Of a stretch of 64,000 bases of DNA, positions 10,601 through 25,700 are shown one piece after another. Origin of the DNA: Cydia pomonella (Eukaryota; Arthropoda; Insecta; Lepidoptera; Tortricidae). Each line of letters starts with the position of its first letter. Position 1 is the first letter of the stretch. The notes beneath the pieces were generated by a model, which saw nothing but the letters and a program-made list of their open reading frames with translations, was not told the origin of the DNA and made no database searches. The DNA is taken from NCBI RefSeq assembly GCF_033807575.1, contig NC_084707.1:18648550-18712549 (forward strand), written 5' to 3'. Position numbers and translations under genes: made by a program.

Positions 10601-13600
10601 CGTCGCCGGCCACGGCGAGGAGGATTATTATTAATTTATTATTATTATTCGCCTGTGTTGAAATTAGATTTCACACGTTTATCAAACAAGCAACCTGGAA
10701 AAAGGCTAGCCGTAGGTAAGTATATCTTAACGAAGTCGGTCTCGTTAAGCAGTAAATTGCTTGTTTACATAGTTTACATTTTAAACCTTCAGTTAAGCAT
10801 TGTTATGGTAATATCTGTTTTACATACCCATATTCAAAGTATAGAATATTTTCATATCTACCTGATAGGTGAAATGCAGATAAGTATGTTTGCTTGATAT
10901 GTTGCATTGAGCACTGTAGCTTAACTTAGCTTTGATGGCAATGCAAAGACAAGTTGAGCTTATGATAGAGACAGAAAGTTAGCCATAAGAACTCGGCTGT
11001 GGAACTCTGTAACAAAACTACGCAACTTTAAAAAAAGTAAAATTAGCGACATAAGCTTGTATTAATTATTGGAATGGTGCTACTTGAACGTTTGGAACTA
11101 AACTGAATAGATACCAACTAGCTCGTAGGTAATCGAAATGTAGGTATTAACCTGGCATCAGTTCAGCTAAGGTGCGATTAAGAGAAAACGTGGAAACATT
11201 TACTCTCTGCGAGTGGCGCTCAAAGCGAGGTGTGGTGCAAATTTATGGTGTTTGAGTTTCCTCGCCCGCGGCCGCACGCCACATCCGAAACTCGTAACTT
11301 TGCCAACCAACTCCAACAATGTTTTAAGAATTTTCATCAAACGAGACTATCGCTGCGCGGTTATTTATAATCAGATTTCATTAGAAAACTTCTTGAAGTT
11401 TATTTAGAATAATCCACAAATTCGAAAATTAAGGTGGTTCGATTTTCATACAAAAAACAATCGCTATTTATTAATTAATTACACAATATTATTAAATAAA
11501 TAGTTGCGCATCTATCTACTTTCGAATATTCATTTGCGCTAAATTAATAGAAAAACTTTGTTTCATACAGAAATCATGCAATAATCAACGTTATATTTTT
11601 ATAAATTTTACTCATGTGTGTGTGACAAATGTCGTGTACAAATACATTGCGGCGTTGCCACTCCATGCATCGGCGCGACGTTGCGATGTTTGACGCGTTT
11701 TCAGCTGACTCTGTCGACACTGACACTCAGTGTGACCAGGCGTACGATAATTGTCGTACATGTACGATAATTTGGGCCCCGGTATGACGTAATGTTCCAA
11801 AGAGCATTATCGTACACTAAAGTACTATAATTTCAGCCCTTGGACGATGCCACCTTAAAAGTCTAGTAATTTGAAGCAAAATATGACACTTTCTCTCAGA
11901 AATAGGCTAAAATTAGTATCTTTTGGGTGTTCGGCTCCTTGGTGTAAGTTTAAAGTTTAAAATGTCACAATTTCCTGTATACCGTTTGAGTCTATCCCAA
12001 AAATACACAAACATAAACAGATTTTTTGCGCAATTTAGAAGAAAATTGTCTTTTTTTTATTATTAATTGGAAGTTTAAGCTTATTTTGCAAGACATTTTT
12101 AGGGGCTGCCTTTTTGATTGGCGTACGATATTTTTTTCAACGGTACAATAATATCGACACTCAAGTACGATAATTCTCTTCCGCTCACCTGGCAACACTG
12201 CTGAAACTTGACAGGACCTGGGGGCCTACCGCGAAAACCTAAATTCGCAAATTGTGGGGATCTTTCTCTTTTACTCTCACTAAGACGTAATTAGAATGAC
12301 AGAGAAAAATGCCCGAAATTGACGAATTTCGATTTTCCCGGTAGCCGCCCTGGTGCTTGAGGTACTTGATAGAAAACAAAGCTGCCGCATGTTCTGAATT
12401 GTGATTTTATGTGTTTTTGGATTGTAAATGATAGCAACGTCTAAATCAAGTTACAAAAATCATCGATATTCTGGTCCGCGAAAAACCAGGAAAAGTGTAA
12501 CTGTAATTGGAGTCTACAAAAATGACCAATTCATAGAAAATATGACCTAGAAACTAGTTCACTTTTATAAAACTCAATTTTGCCCGAGATTGTACTTAGG
12601 CGAATACCTAAGGGAGCTAAGTGTATTGATCTTGAATAATTAGCTGGCTAATACATATATGACTCCAACATGATATGGACATTTACATCATAACTATTAT
12701 ACCTAGTTGGTTACTAAGTTCTGTTACTCGATTTCTTTCTTTCTTCCTAGCGTTGTCCCAGCATATTGCCACGGCTCAATGGGTCCGCTTTGACAACTTA
12801 TCCCAAGATTTGGCGTAGGCACTAGTTTTTACGAAAGCCACTGCCATCTGACCTTCCAACCCAGAGGGTAAAACTAAGCCTTGTTGGGATTTGTCCAGTT
12901 TCCTCACGATGTTTTCCTTCACCGAAAAGCGACTGGTAAATATCAAATGATATCTGTTTTGAAGTTCTGTTACTCGATTTGCAACCTCTTTATTTCCGTT
13001 AAAACAAATGCTACCGAAAAAATAAAAAATGACATAATGTGGTGGATTTGTGAGCTATAATTATATACCACACATAACGCTTATCTCGTCGTATCTATAA
13101 TGAATTGGGGCCTAAAAGAGAATCGTATTCCAATTTTTTGAAACGCTTGTATTACTTTCTATATTAACTAAAAGTTGCCTTAAAATTCAGCTTTTATACT
13201 AAAAACGGCTTTAAATATGTTAAATTAACAAAATATATTTTGAAAGATGCTTTCGCGCCCAAAACGCTCTTTGAAAATTGTGTGACGTCACAGTTTATGG
13301 TTTGACACATAACTACATACACACGTAGAAGATACGAACTGTCAACTGATATTTGTCATTTGTTGTTAATCACCTAACTGTCAACAGTGTCAATCCGAGA
13401 GTTGTGACGTCATCAGAATCTTCAATGACGTTTCGAGTTTGGTCACGTGACGTGTGCCAAAAGATATTTTAAATTCAATATTTACAAAAATATGGTCATT
13501 ACAGGTCCCCTAAAAGTAGTTTAACATGTTCTTATAATCCAAAAAAATTTTTGGGATACAATTATGCCCTAAGATTTGTAGATGGAAACAACCCTATTGC

Positions 13601-16600
13601 GTTGCACAAATGTGGGCACCCGCCAAACATGATTTTGGGTGTGTCATACTCAGGGCTAACACAGATTCATTTCTGTGAAAAAGGTGTGAAAACCGGAAAC
13701 TGGAAACCGTTCTCGATCCAATAGTGAAGCCCTTAAGCCACACCCTATTTCAAAACCAGCCATGGATCTTTGAACAGGACTCAGCTCCTGCACATAAGGC
13801 AAAAACAACTCAAGCCTGGTTTCGAAGGAACAAAATTGACTTTATTGCCCACGAAGACTGGCCGTCCTCCAGCCCGTACCTTAACCCCCTGGATTATGCC
13901 ATATAGCAGGTTATTGAGGAGAAAGCCTGTGCTAAACCCCACACAAATCTTAACTCCCTCAAGCGGGCCATAGTTAAGACAGTGACGGAATTAGACATGA
14001 CAATCGTGCGTGCCGCTATTGATGACTGGCCTCGTCGTTTGAGGGCCTGTGTCAAAGCCAGAGGAGGCGATTTTGAATGATATTGTCATATGTAATTCCT
14101 GATTTTGTGTACTTCATTTTAATATATACTTTATTAAACTTTCGTTGGTTTATTTTATGTAGATAAAGATTATTGAAGTAACAGAATTTAATAACCAACT
14201 AGGTAGAAAACAATGCAATACATATACACATAAATTGGATATGATGTGATCCGTTGAATGAAATTGACAATAAATAAAATAAATAAATAATTTTCTATCT
14301 CTAGGCATTGTGTGAAACTTCTAGTTGTGTCAAAATATCGGGAAATCAATAATATTAAAAAACATGGTAAATATCTCATTTCTTTTTATAATGGTTATAA
14401 ATAGAAGGCCATGCAATTTTGTAACTCACTGTAATTTAATTAAATGTATCGTAAAAAAAATGTTTTAATTCTACTGTAAAATAGTACCTACTTTTTTAAA
14501 GGCTGGGCAGTAGGGGAAAACAGCGTTTTTTTTTTGAAAAAAATACCGGAATATCTGACTTACAAATTTGGACTTTCTTAGGTTCATTCTACTTAGACTT
14601 TTCTCCACCCTAGCATTAAAAAAAGATATCCTAAAATATCCATACCATTACGTCACATTTTAGTGTGAAAGAAATTTCAATGTAAAACTAAAATTTCAAT
14701 ACAAATTTTCGGGTTTTTTTAACACGAGGATTGATTATGCTAGTGATTCTGAGTTGGAAGAACCCGAAAATATCATGATGTGTGAGAATCAGATTTTTCA
14801 TATTTTTATGGAAAACGCTCATATTTCTCATAAAATAATTTATTAATAATAGGTACCTACTTGATAATACTGATAACAAAAAAAATATTAATGAGTCTCG
14901 AACCCACATCCTCTTGCATGTATTTCCACGTACATACCGCAACGCTATTGAAGCCTACTCACGCTGTGCCAAATTGTCTACTACAAGGATCCCAGTAAGA
15001 CTGTTTGAATGTGTGAGTGATACTTAGAAATAGAGTCAAGAAACATTCTGTCGACATTAAGGGGTAGTTTTTGTACAATGAAGTGTTCAATGTTTGTTGT
15101 AATAGTTCAATATTTATTTAATGAGTGCGCTAAACATAATTTACAGTATAGAAATACCAAGACTACTCCACAAAAAAATTAAAATTAAATTGTGGCGCCA
15201 TCTAGTGAGGTTTAAGCTTTGGGTAACCTAATCGAACCACCTTAACTGCTTTCATCCCCTCGCGTAGCTATATATAACAGAAATTAAAATTTAAAGATAT
15301 GGTAGCGACTTGCAGAATAGTAAGTTACATTAATAAGGATTCTATTTACTAGTACGTGATAGTGATTATATGCTCTTTGGTACGTGATGCAGGTATTTCA
15401 TTTCATTAATTACTATAATTAGACACCAACGTGTCGACGTCCACTTCAAAGGACGCACTTTGAATTCACTTTGTACAAACTTACATAACCTACGATCTAT
15501 TTTAAACTTTTATTGTTTAACTAAAGGTTCTAATTCAAAAACAAAAGAACTGCCTCAGGGTCTCAGGACACTATAGTTTTTTTTTCATTAAGTTAAATGA
15601 AAGTCCAGTAGTTAACCTAGAAATTAATGAATTCATTCACATAAATAAACATCATAATTTATACCTTTGTTTCACCTAGGTGGGCGACCAAATTCTGGAA
15701 GTGAACGGGCAGTCGTTCGTGGACGTGACGCACGACGAAGCCGTCGCACAGCTCAAATACCACAAGCGCATGTCACTGCTAGTACGAGACGTGGGCAAGG
15801 TGCCGCACGCGTGCACAGCCTACGGGGAGCGCGATGCAACACCAAGGTTTGTGGACAATGAATGGAAAGACAGGGCCTTTCGTAGCCTGAAACAGGTCAC
15901 TGCAAGAATAAAACAAAAGTATGGCATACTTATAATTTTAAATGTTGTGTCAGCCACTCAGGCATAGCTGACAACTTTAGTTTACGGCGGCACTCGAGAC
16001 GGATTGGTGAACCACTGTGCACTGTCGGACTTACCTAATTCGTCACTATGTAAAAAAAACCGGCCAAGAGCATGTCGGGCCACGCTCAGTGTAGGGTTCC
16101 GTAGTTACTCTTCCGTCACAATAAGCTAAACTGCAGCTTAAAGTATAGTAAATTGTTAACCAAGGGATGAAACGGTACCTTTCACCTGAGTTAAACAAAT
16201 AGGCAAATTTGCATAATCAGTACCTAATTAAAATAAGTCTTTTTACTATGAAGGGAAAACTTATTGCGATAACTCAAAAACAGCTAAACTGATCATGTCC
16301 GCTATAGTTTTCATTTAATGTCTTTCTTAAACTCTACTTCCACGATTTTTTTCATATTTTTTGGACCTATGGTTCAAAAGTTAGAGGGGGGGGGACACAT
16401 TTATTCTTTCTTTCGGAGCGATTATCTCCGAATATATTCACTTTATCAAAAAGTGTTTCTTGAAAGCCCCTATTAGTTTTGAAAGACCTTTCTAACGATA
16501 CCCCACACTCTAGGGTTGAAGCGAAAAAAAAAAATTCACCCCCACTTTACGTGTAGGGGAGGTACCCTAAAAAAAATTAAATTTTTAGATTTTATTGTAC

Positions 16601-16680
16601 GACTTTGTCGGCTTTATTGATTTATATATCCATGCCAAATTTCAGCTTTCTAGCACTAACGACCACGTAGCAAAGCCTCG

Positions 16681-16719
<39 letters not shown>

Positions 16720-19700
16720 GGACATGGCGAAACTATAAGGGTTCCGTTTTATGCCATTTGGCTACGGAACCCTAAAAAATGACATTTATTCATCAACTTT
16801 TCAATGGGCTCTAAAATATTAAAGAAAATAGACTAAAATATCAAATTTAAAGGTGGAAGTCCTAAAGTGTTGTTTGTTTTTAGAATAAGCGGTTGGGGCA
16901 AGCGAAGAGGCGCGGCATCGACAGCAGTGGAGCAGAAAGCGCGTTCTCTACTGCCGCAGAGCGACCTACCCGCGCTAGCGTACTATATGGAGGAGTACGC
17001 TGCGCGGCGGCTCACCACTGACGCCTTCCTCACCGTGCTGCGGGACTTGCTCGACACTCCACAGAAAGTAAGTCGCATCGGCCATTCGCTGCCGTACAGG
17101 GACCTGTCCGCGCTAGCGTACTACATGGATGGAGGAGTACGCGGTACTCGATACCGATGATTTCCTCACCGTGTGCTTTGTGACCTGCTCGACACGCCGC
17201 AGAAAGTAAGTGGTTTCGAATAGTCTCTGCCACTGTACGACCTACGCGCGCTAGCGTACTACTACATGGAGTACGCGGCGCGGCAGCTTGCCACCGATGT
17301 CGTCATCACCGTACTTGGAGCGGGTACTGCGAGCAAATTGCAGCTTGACACAACCCAAAAAGTAAGTATTGTTGAACATTCGTAACCGCAGACACAACTG
17401 CCCGCGGTAACATATTACTATATGGAGGGGGGCGCGGCACAGCAGGCCTCCACCGCCACCTTATTTAGTAAAATGTACCTACATAATTATGTATGGGCTA
17501 ACTAATAATGATGGATGTCAAATATATTGCAAAATAAATGACGTTCCTGTATAGGGGAAAAAGTTACGGGATGGCAATAAAAGGGATCGAAAGTTTTCGA
17601 TTAAAAATAGTTACAGCTTATACAGTGTTGTGTCGTACGGCGCGACGTTTTCTTTGAACTTAACCACACACAGACACACTTATAGACAAGTAGACAACAA
17701 TATTGAAAATTCGCGGTAGTTATTTTCAGCGCCTCTTGTTTCTAAAATTGGCCAGCCAGACCATGGCCAATCAAAACGCCTACTGTTAATGTTACTTGAC
17801 TTTTCATATTTTCAAACCAGAAAAGAGAGAACGCCAATTTGAATTAGGTAGCTGTACCAATCGAATTATTCCTTGTTATAAAATAATACTTCTTGCTATC
17901 CAAGAGTATTTTTTTATTGTGATTCATGTAAACAATTAATTACGACCCTTAATAGGAAGCTGACCTGCTACAATGATTAATTGAAAACGAGGTCATTATT
18001 CATATACTGAGACACTAACCGCTTCTGATGTCGAGTTAGGTATTGTATCTAAAATCGATTTATCTTAAGCCGAGTCCTCTGTTAGCGGATTCTGTTTAAT
18101 GGCACGCGTTAATTGGTTCTCTTTGGGTCAGTCATTATTCATAGATGGGACCTCGACGTCACGCTCCCACTGCGCCAATATAGGAAGTTAACTCTGCATT
18201 TCTAACTCGCGCGCTCAACACCCATGGGAATTATGCAAATCAGTGGCAATTTATCAAATGACTTGGACAGCGGGATCGCTGATCTTAGATTAATTTAGAT
18301 TCCCATGTATTTTGGATTGAAACAGGATGGTCATAAATAAGCATGTTTTAATTAATTAAGGAAAATAATTATAGGTAAGAACATAACTATAATAATTAAC
18401 TGCTTCCTATTATGGTAACGAAATGAACTTTGTGTTGTATTTTTATTGTATTGTATTCCTAGCCTAGTTGGTAGTAACCCTGCCCATGAAGCAGGAGGTC
18501 CAGGCACAAAATAAATAATAGTACTGTCCAGGGTTCATATCCCGATAAGAGTTTATCAATCACGAATAACTGTCCCTGAGTTATCTATGTATTTCTCTAA
18601 GTATTTATTTATCTATATAAATACGTATGTATATATCCGTATATATCCTTGTATCCGTAGTACAAGCTTTTGCTTAGTTTGGGGCTAGGGCGACCTGTGT
18701 AAGATTTTTGTTATACCAAGTCGGCAGCAAACAAACATACAGCCCGCCCAATGATAAGCAGTCACTATAGCTGGATTATCTCCAATTTTTTTTATTTAAT
18801 ATTTATTTACCCACTTATTCATAAACGTCTACTAAAGTTACGATGCCGCTAATAATCATTTGTCCCTTTCCGATGTATTGATATGATGGAAAGGGACAAA
18901 CGATTATTAGCGGCTTCGTAACTTTAGTAGACATTCATAAACGTCTAAGGGGGTTAATTTATTACTGAAATTAATAGAAGTTTCAAATAGGCTGTTATTT
19001 ATTATATTTACATTCTAACACAGATTGACTAAGTCCCACGGTATGCTCAAGAAGGCTTGTGTTGTGGGTAGGTACTTAGCCACAGATATATGTAATGCCC
19101 TTACCGGGATTCGAACCCAGGACCATCGGCTTCATAGGTAGGGTCACTACCCATTAGGCCAGACCGGTCGTCTCAACTGTCAATAATTTAAATAAAATCA
19201 AATAAGATGTCAAACACTGAAAATTACTTCGTTATTAAGGTACCTAATATTAACTAAATATTATTTTAAAAAGGCATTTAACTAGTGAAAAAAGGGTAAT
19301 AATAATTATCTATATTTTTTTTCTCTTTTAGTATACTCTCCTAACGGAAATACGAGAATTCATGCTACCTGAAGATCGGCCGAGATTCGATGAACTAGTC
19401 TACAGGCGAGGCGACGAACCTCCCGATCACCATTTAAAGGTAATAAATACCTACACATTTATTTACTCAAATAGTCAATTTCGGTGACCTACGTAGATAC
19501 TGTAGAAGGTTTTTAAGTGGAACGTTTAGAGAAAAACCTTAATTTTATCTTAAGACAGCAAGACAGGGGTTCCTTACAAAGGTTTCTTAGCAAAAATTTG
19601 TAGTTACAGCATATTTTAGCTGCGCCCATTAGGTTGACTGCTCTGAATAATCTCGTAATCTACGCTCCACCTCCACCTGGACTCACTAATCACAATTTTG

Positions 19701-22700
19701 CGCTTCGTTAAGAACAGAGGCAGCCGCACGCTCATTTAAATTTTGCTGAGGTTTTTTCTCGATAATGATTAGAGAAAATAAAAAGGAATTGTGGTTTGTG
19801 GTAGAGAACGTCTGTTTTAATTAGCAATAAATAGCTGGAATTAGTGATATAATGTAAGTTATATCTACGAATGGTGCCATCTAGCCCATTACATAGCTTA
19901 TTTATAGAGGCACGTTTTGCATATTAAGGTTTTCGGTTAGGGAAGATGCGAGACATGTTAATAATGCATGAGGGGAAGTTGCGAGATTGCTGAAGGTTCC
20001 CGTTTGTCCGTAGCGCGGGGCTGAAAGACACATGCTGCCCTCATCGACGATGCACGATTTGCACGACGCGGTAAGTGCACGCGTGCACATCGCCCGCATG
20101 CTTCTGCTCACTAGTAGTTAGTGCTTTCATTATTTAACATGTGTGATTAGATGTTTCGATGTAATTCTTTGGCTTTTTGTTATTAGGTGGTTTTAGGCGT
20201 ACAGCGAGTGTTGAGGTTAATTTAGCGACACCATATTTTTGTTTGTTATATTGTATAAGACACGGTGAACGTTAATCGCCAGCAAATTAATCTCATCTTT
20301 CGCTGTGTCCTATATTAGAGATGAATGTCAAATAACAATAACCTTAGCGTATAGTTAAAAATTTGCATTTATTATCATAATAATAAAATCTATTGTTAGT
20401 GGCTATACCATTGTATGCCAAGAAAGTATCTATCGTTCCCTTATACAAGTGTACTTATTACCTCATGTAAGTCTGCTGTAAGTGGATATAAAAAAACGGA
20501 TCGATGTAGCACGTCTGTTTGGTTTTGATTGCACCAAAATGTTTCTAGGCGTACGTTTGAGTTAGCATTATTTGGTAAGGTCGGGGCGGCCGGGTGTAGT
20601 GAGGGTTTGTTCTAGGAGGGGCCGCCGGAGGCGCCGCTCGTGGCCGACCACCGCTCGCCCTCCGAGGACTCCGGCTTGGGCCTGCCGCCGCACGACCACG
20701 CCTACAGGTACCGACACCGTTCTACGTATTGACGCAAACCTTTATAAATGTACGTAGATGTAATGTTAACAGTAAAAATGAGAGTTATATTTCACCGGCA
20801 CCAGATTAATGTGCGGCTGCACTATTCTATTACGCATAACAACGCTGTGTTATATTGAAAATCTTGTTCGAATGTGTACTTTACTGCGTGAACATTTGGT
20901 ATACAATTCAAAGAGTATCCCAATGTAACCTAGAATTGTTATTCGTGGTATAAGGCAGTGCAGGAAGTTGTGCGTCATTGGGGCGCCCTCCCCCGCGCAC
21001 TCTAATGAGCGAGGCGCTAATCCCTTATAGCCGCCTCTTCTATAGACGCTGAAACCTGAAAGTACTCTTTAGGTGTGCAAGTAAAGGTTGAGTCCTCTTA
21101 GAGCGAAAATAACCTGCCGTTTTTCACAGGCCCTTGTGCCTCGCTCGGTGAACCGAGCATCTCATTGGCGAGGCGCCAACACTTCCACTTTTATTTGCTA
21201 TCAAAATCGATTACTTTATGGTGGCATGAACGTTCGTATTTACTGTCACCGGCGGCTTTATACCGCTGTCCTGCATCCGAGAGGGTTTGTTTTAAATTTA
21301 TTGCCTGTAAAAGCGCTCTGCGATCGACTTTTAATCCCTTCTAAAGCACCGTTCAGTCTTCAGTATCAATAAGAATGGCGTTGTTACTTTAACGAGTTTG
21401 CCATTTACATTGATAATAAATAATACTTAAATTAAATGATCGATTTATTTATACATTACATTAACCTAGTTATCACAGTTTGTTTATATTACATACCTAT
21501 AAACCAAGACAAGGTTAGATTTTATGAATAGAATAGAATAGAAATATTCATTTGCCAGAATACGTTATAATACAGTCGACATAAAGCCAACATGCAAAAT
21601 GTTTGTAAATTACATTTACTAGTAGAGTACATCAGGTACATGCATAAAGTTTTAATAATCCTACTCGTAATAAAAACAATGCCATACTCGTAATATAAAT
21701 AAAAACAGATTAGATTAAAATAGAAAATAATACTTATAAATTGCACATTAAAAAATAAGCTTAATTAAAATAGATTGGTATGTCAAAGTTATGTCATAAA
21801 CAGGTATAATGAAAAATGAAAAATTACAATTTCAAATTTAAATAGTCCTTAACAGTATAAAAGCAATTGTCTTGTAGCCATTTATTCAGTTCTATCTTTA
21901 ATTCATTTCCATGCAACATTCTCAATTCATGAGGGAGCTTATTATACAAAACAATACACATGTTATACGCATTTTTCCTATAGGTAGATATCACATTTAC
22001 AAGCTGGCTCGTATATCATATTTATTAATATACTCGGCTCGTAGCACTCTTGCAAACATGTCTTCTCGCTTTTTAAAATATCCTGGGTAGTAAATAGGCA
22101 TGCCTTTAAAACGTACATACAGGCTAATGGGAAAATTTTAAACTTTTGGAATAGAGGTCTGCAACTATCATCAAATCTAACCCCACCTAATTCCCGCAAA
22201 CATTTTTTCAGAATTATAAATGCCCTCTGAACGTCAACAGAATTGCCCCAGAGTAAGAGTCTGTAATTGGACAGTTAACGCGGCCCGAACAGAAATTGGT
22301 TTTCTTAGACTTCCTAAGGCAAAAACAGACCTCGATAGCAATATGCCAGGAACATACCAGATCAACATGATCTTTCCACTTAAAAATGTTGATCGATAAC
22401 TAAACCTAAGAATTTAGAAGTTTGAGTTTCTTCGATAGGAGTATTATTATGTCAACCATATTTCTGGTAAGATACTAAACAATAAAAGACATATTACAAA
22501 AGCACTTAACAATACATTCTACTAAAACGACATTCCTTTGGTATGGCGCGATCGACGATGCGATAACCGTTGGTATACTTTATCCTTTGTAGCGCAGTTA
22601 CTAGTATAAAATGAGACCCGAAACTTGTATTGCATCTTATTTAGACTTTTGTAGTTAGCATATAAATGTGTGTTGACATGTGTTTGTCCTTATAGATTTA

Positions 22701-25700
22701 TTGAATGTGTAGCCGTATAGACAGTGACAGTGATGTTGTGTGGATCAGGAGCGGGCGCCCGTGGCGGCCGGCCGACGCGCCGCCGGCTGACGACGACTTG
22801 GAACCACCGCACGAGGTGATTTTGCCAGAATTACCTACCTTACACACTTCTACTCAATGTTCTATCGACCACATTCACTTTTCTGCGCCTAGTCTAATGC
22901 CGTCCTAGGTGTCACTCGCTATACTCATCTCAAACCATTCACACTCTTCATAGCGTTATCTTATTGCGATATGATAAAAACTTATAGCTCTGAATACCTA
23001 CTTAGTAAAGCTTTACTACTTATCAAATACTTACGTCTCTTGATAATTCTCTTTGCAAAGGCGCACTCAGCTTTTGTAGATTCATGTGGTGATTTGGATC
23101 GATAGATAGCCATTTTACCTCTGGGATTTGCCGCGCAGTGCGTCTTTGCATAATATATTTCTATTGAAAGTTTGCAAGTGACTGATAATGATAGCGTAGC
23201 TATATTTAGCTGTGGCTGGAGTGGCACCCGAGCACCACCACCGGCTAACGTATTATCACTTCTTGCACGATCGACGACGGCTAGCGAGTAGAATGTCTTT
23301 CTCCACCTATGGCCGTTATTTCCTGAATCGGTAAATCTGGCAAAATTATTCAAACTATTGGTGGTCTGAAATGATTGGTTTAAAAAATATTATTAAAATA
23401 TTAACCGGCAATAGCGGCCAATTCTAATAATAGCCTCTTGAGAAATTTTAAGTACTGGATCTTAGAATTCGATATTTTATAGTAAATACTTTTAAATTTC
23501 AGTCTCTCTTTCTGATCGTAAGAAGTTTTCGTATATGTGTCCTTATTTCTGCTGCTTTAATAATGCTTGTTTTAGCCTATAGCCTTTAGTACTTTGTTCA
23601 TATTGTGTGCTAGTGTGATGTGGATCGTAGCAATATATACATACATATAAATATATATAACGCTTTTACCCTCCTGTAACAATAAATAGTTTTCATATCT
23701 CATGCACTGAAAGTGGGTCATTGTTAATCTATAAAGTGCGTAGAAAGTGATACGTTTCTGCTCTAGTGCAGAAACGTGGTACTCCAGGTACTCGTATGTC
23801 CCCGTCCGTCCCATGAGCAACTACGTGAAAACAAATGGAAAAATGTTGTCTAATTTACCCACCTGGAACAATTGGTAATTGTTCTAATTTTACTGTTTTT
23901 TTTTCAAAACTGATATCGAAGGGAGGACACGTGATTAAGCTGAAGCGATCGACATCAAAATCAAAGTGATTTGTTAAAATTTAGTGTAAAACGTTTTCTC
24001 CCGATATGGAATTTCATAGAAAAAGTACCGTTATTTCGCTAGGATTTCAAAGCTATTCTTCCGTCTTATATTTAAATTCTCTAAAATAGTTTCATAATGT
24101 TGGCTGTATGAGTTGAGTAATGCCGATGCCGTTGACTATTGGCAGTTGTAGAACGAAAAAGTATTTTTTTGGAGTAGGAGGCAATCCCGCTTAATTTAGA
24201 TACAATGAACAAATCATTTTTTTAAACTACATACTTACTGCGGTTCGCCAAAATACTGTTTTCATAAATAATGCAATCTAAATTATTTTAGCTAGGGTTA
24301 TTTACCTTCAGGCGTGTAAAGTTTCTTATTGCCAGTAAGTCCTAAGGAAAAAACCATGGCCGTAGCTTTATTTCATTTATTTTAATTTTCATTTTTTCAC
24401 TTAAATACAATGCAAGTTTACAGTATGTCATCACACCAAAGCACTTACACGCTAAATTATTAATTATAAATAAAGAGAAAATATGTCAGTGAGAGAAATA
24501 GTCAAATAAGAAATTACAATTGTTTATCGTTCACAAAAAATAATAATAATACTAAATAAAGATAAATAAAAAAATACTAATAAATCAAATCATGATTCAT
24601 TCAAATTATTTAGGAACTGTTTGGCAATACAACATAATTGGGCAAATTTTCCGGCAAACATGTCAGCCTCCTCGTACTGAGTGAGCATTAAGTGCAGTAA
24701 AGATATTGCGCGCGCGGTAGGAGCGTGTCGAGCGTGGCACGTTATTACTTTAATTATTGATTTTGCACCATTTTATCCCTTGGTTAACAATCTACTAAAT
24801 AACTGTCCTTTGTGAAAACTCAAAAGGCAAAAAGTCCGCTCTGAAGCATAAGATTATAAGAAAAGAAGAAAATCTTAGATACTCGTAAGTATTATCCGTG
24901 ATACACATGAGCATGACATTTGACGGTGAAGTGGGTAGGTATAAAGGGGAACATTGTATTGTTGTTTATTATTTCGTTAAAATCTTACCTAGAATTTTTA
25001 AATAGTCTATTAAGATAAGAAAAAATATCTATTTAATCACACTTGCTCGTAAAAGATCTTATTTCATGCAGGTGTACTAAAGGACAAAGGCCTATATTGT
25101 TCCCGTGGGAGTTATAAATAGTGAAAATAAAAGCTGTGTTATAGCTTTTTTTTTTTTAATTTTCTTATTAATTCATACGAATTAACAAAGAATAAATGAG
25201 GTTTACTTTTGAAATAATAATGTTTAAAAATATATAAATAGCCAAAATTTTAAAATAATTTTACACGACTTTCATTGTGGCTGAACGTTGGTATGTGCCT
25301 TCGATGCGTAAACTGTCAAAACATGGCAATATGGCGGACGAATGTTTGAAATGTCATTGTATTCAAAAAATATTTTGCTTAAAGTGTGATGAAAAACATT
25401 GTGTGTAATTTCGGGGGTAAGAATATTGTTACCTTAGTCTTTAATTAATATATATAGACTTTCGTACAATATTTCACTTACCCCCTCGTTGGACAATGAA
25501 CTATTTATTGACTGTGTGTTGAATCCTTCAGATATGGGATAAAATTTTAACTTCTATGGGCCCAAATGTTCATGCTAGTTGACATTTATGTGCATGAGAA
25601 CCTACGCTACACTACAGCGTATTGGTGCTCTATATTAGTAATAATAGTGTGTCAATGCAATAATAGTAACATTTTGCATATAAATATTGCGAATGGAATG

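Larger units (their letters stand above)
7625..15679 (+). other. dysc intron (8.1 kb) splitting PDZ2
   Basis: Bounded by gtaagg and cctag. It holds a TIR element (10222-10568), an unidentified repeat with several tacgataat motifs (about 11640-12200), a hairpin MITE (12222-12350), a SINE (12735-12961) and a mariner-type pseudogene (13610-14080). A GC-rich patch near 9480-9560 and another at 10573-10620 are unexplained. In 7625-10221 and 14081-15679 I see nothing else. Confidence 0.6.
15847..16883 (+). other. dysc intron with dispersed 'ggttccg' repeat
   Basis: Starts gtttgt and ends tttttag. About 700 of its 1,037 bases are the repeat at 16052-16778. The rest is AT-rich. Confidence 0.6.
17068..19331 (+). 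other. dysc intron with exon relics and SINEs
   Basis: Holds the decayed exon copies at 17092-17461, a plus-strand SINE (18455-18720), a hairpin MITE (18827-18932) and a minus-strand SINE (18992-19174). The 17462-18454 stretch contains nothing I recognise. Confidence 0.6.

Noticed and set aside
15847..15966. Extension of the second PDZ2 exon to the stop near 15966
   Set aside because: Whirlin similarity ends at about 15846, and the phase works with the next exon only if the donor gtttgt is used.
22982..23353. 123-codon minus-strand frame
   Set aside because: No recognisable motif, AT-rich composition and no splice context.
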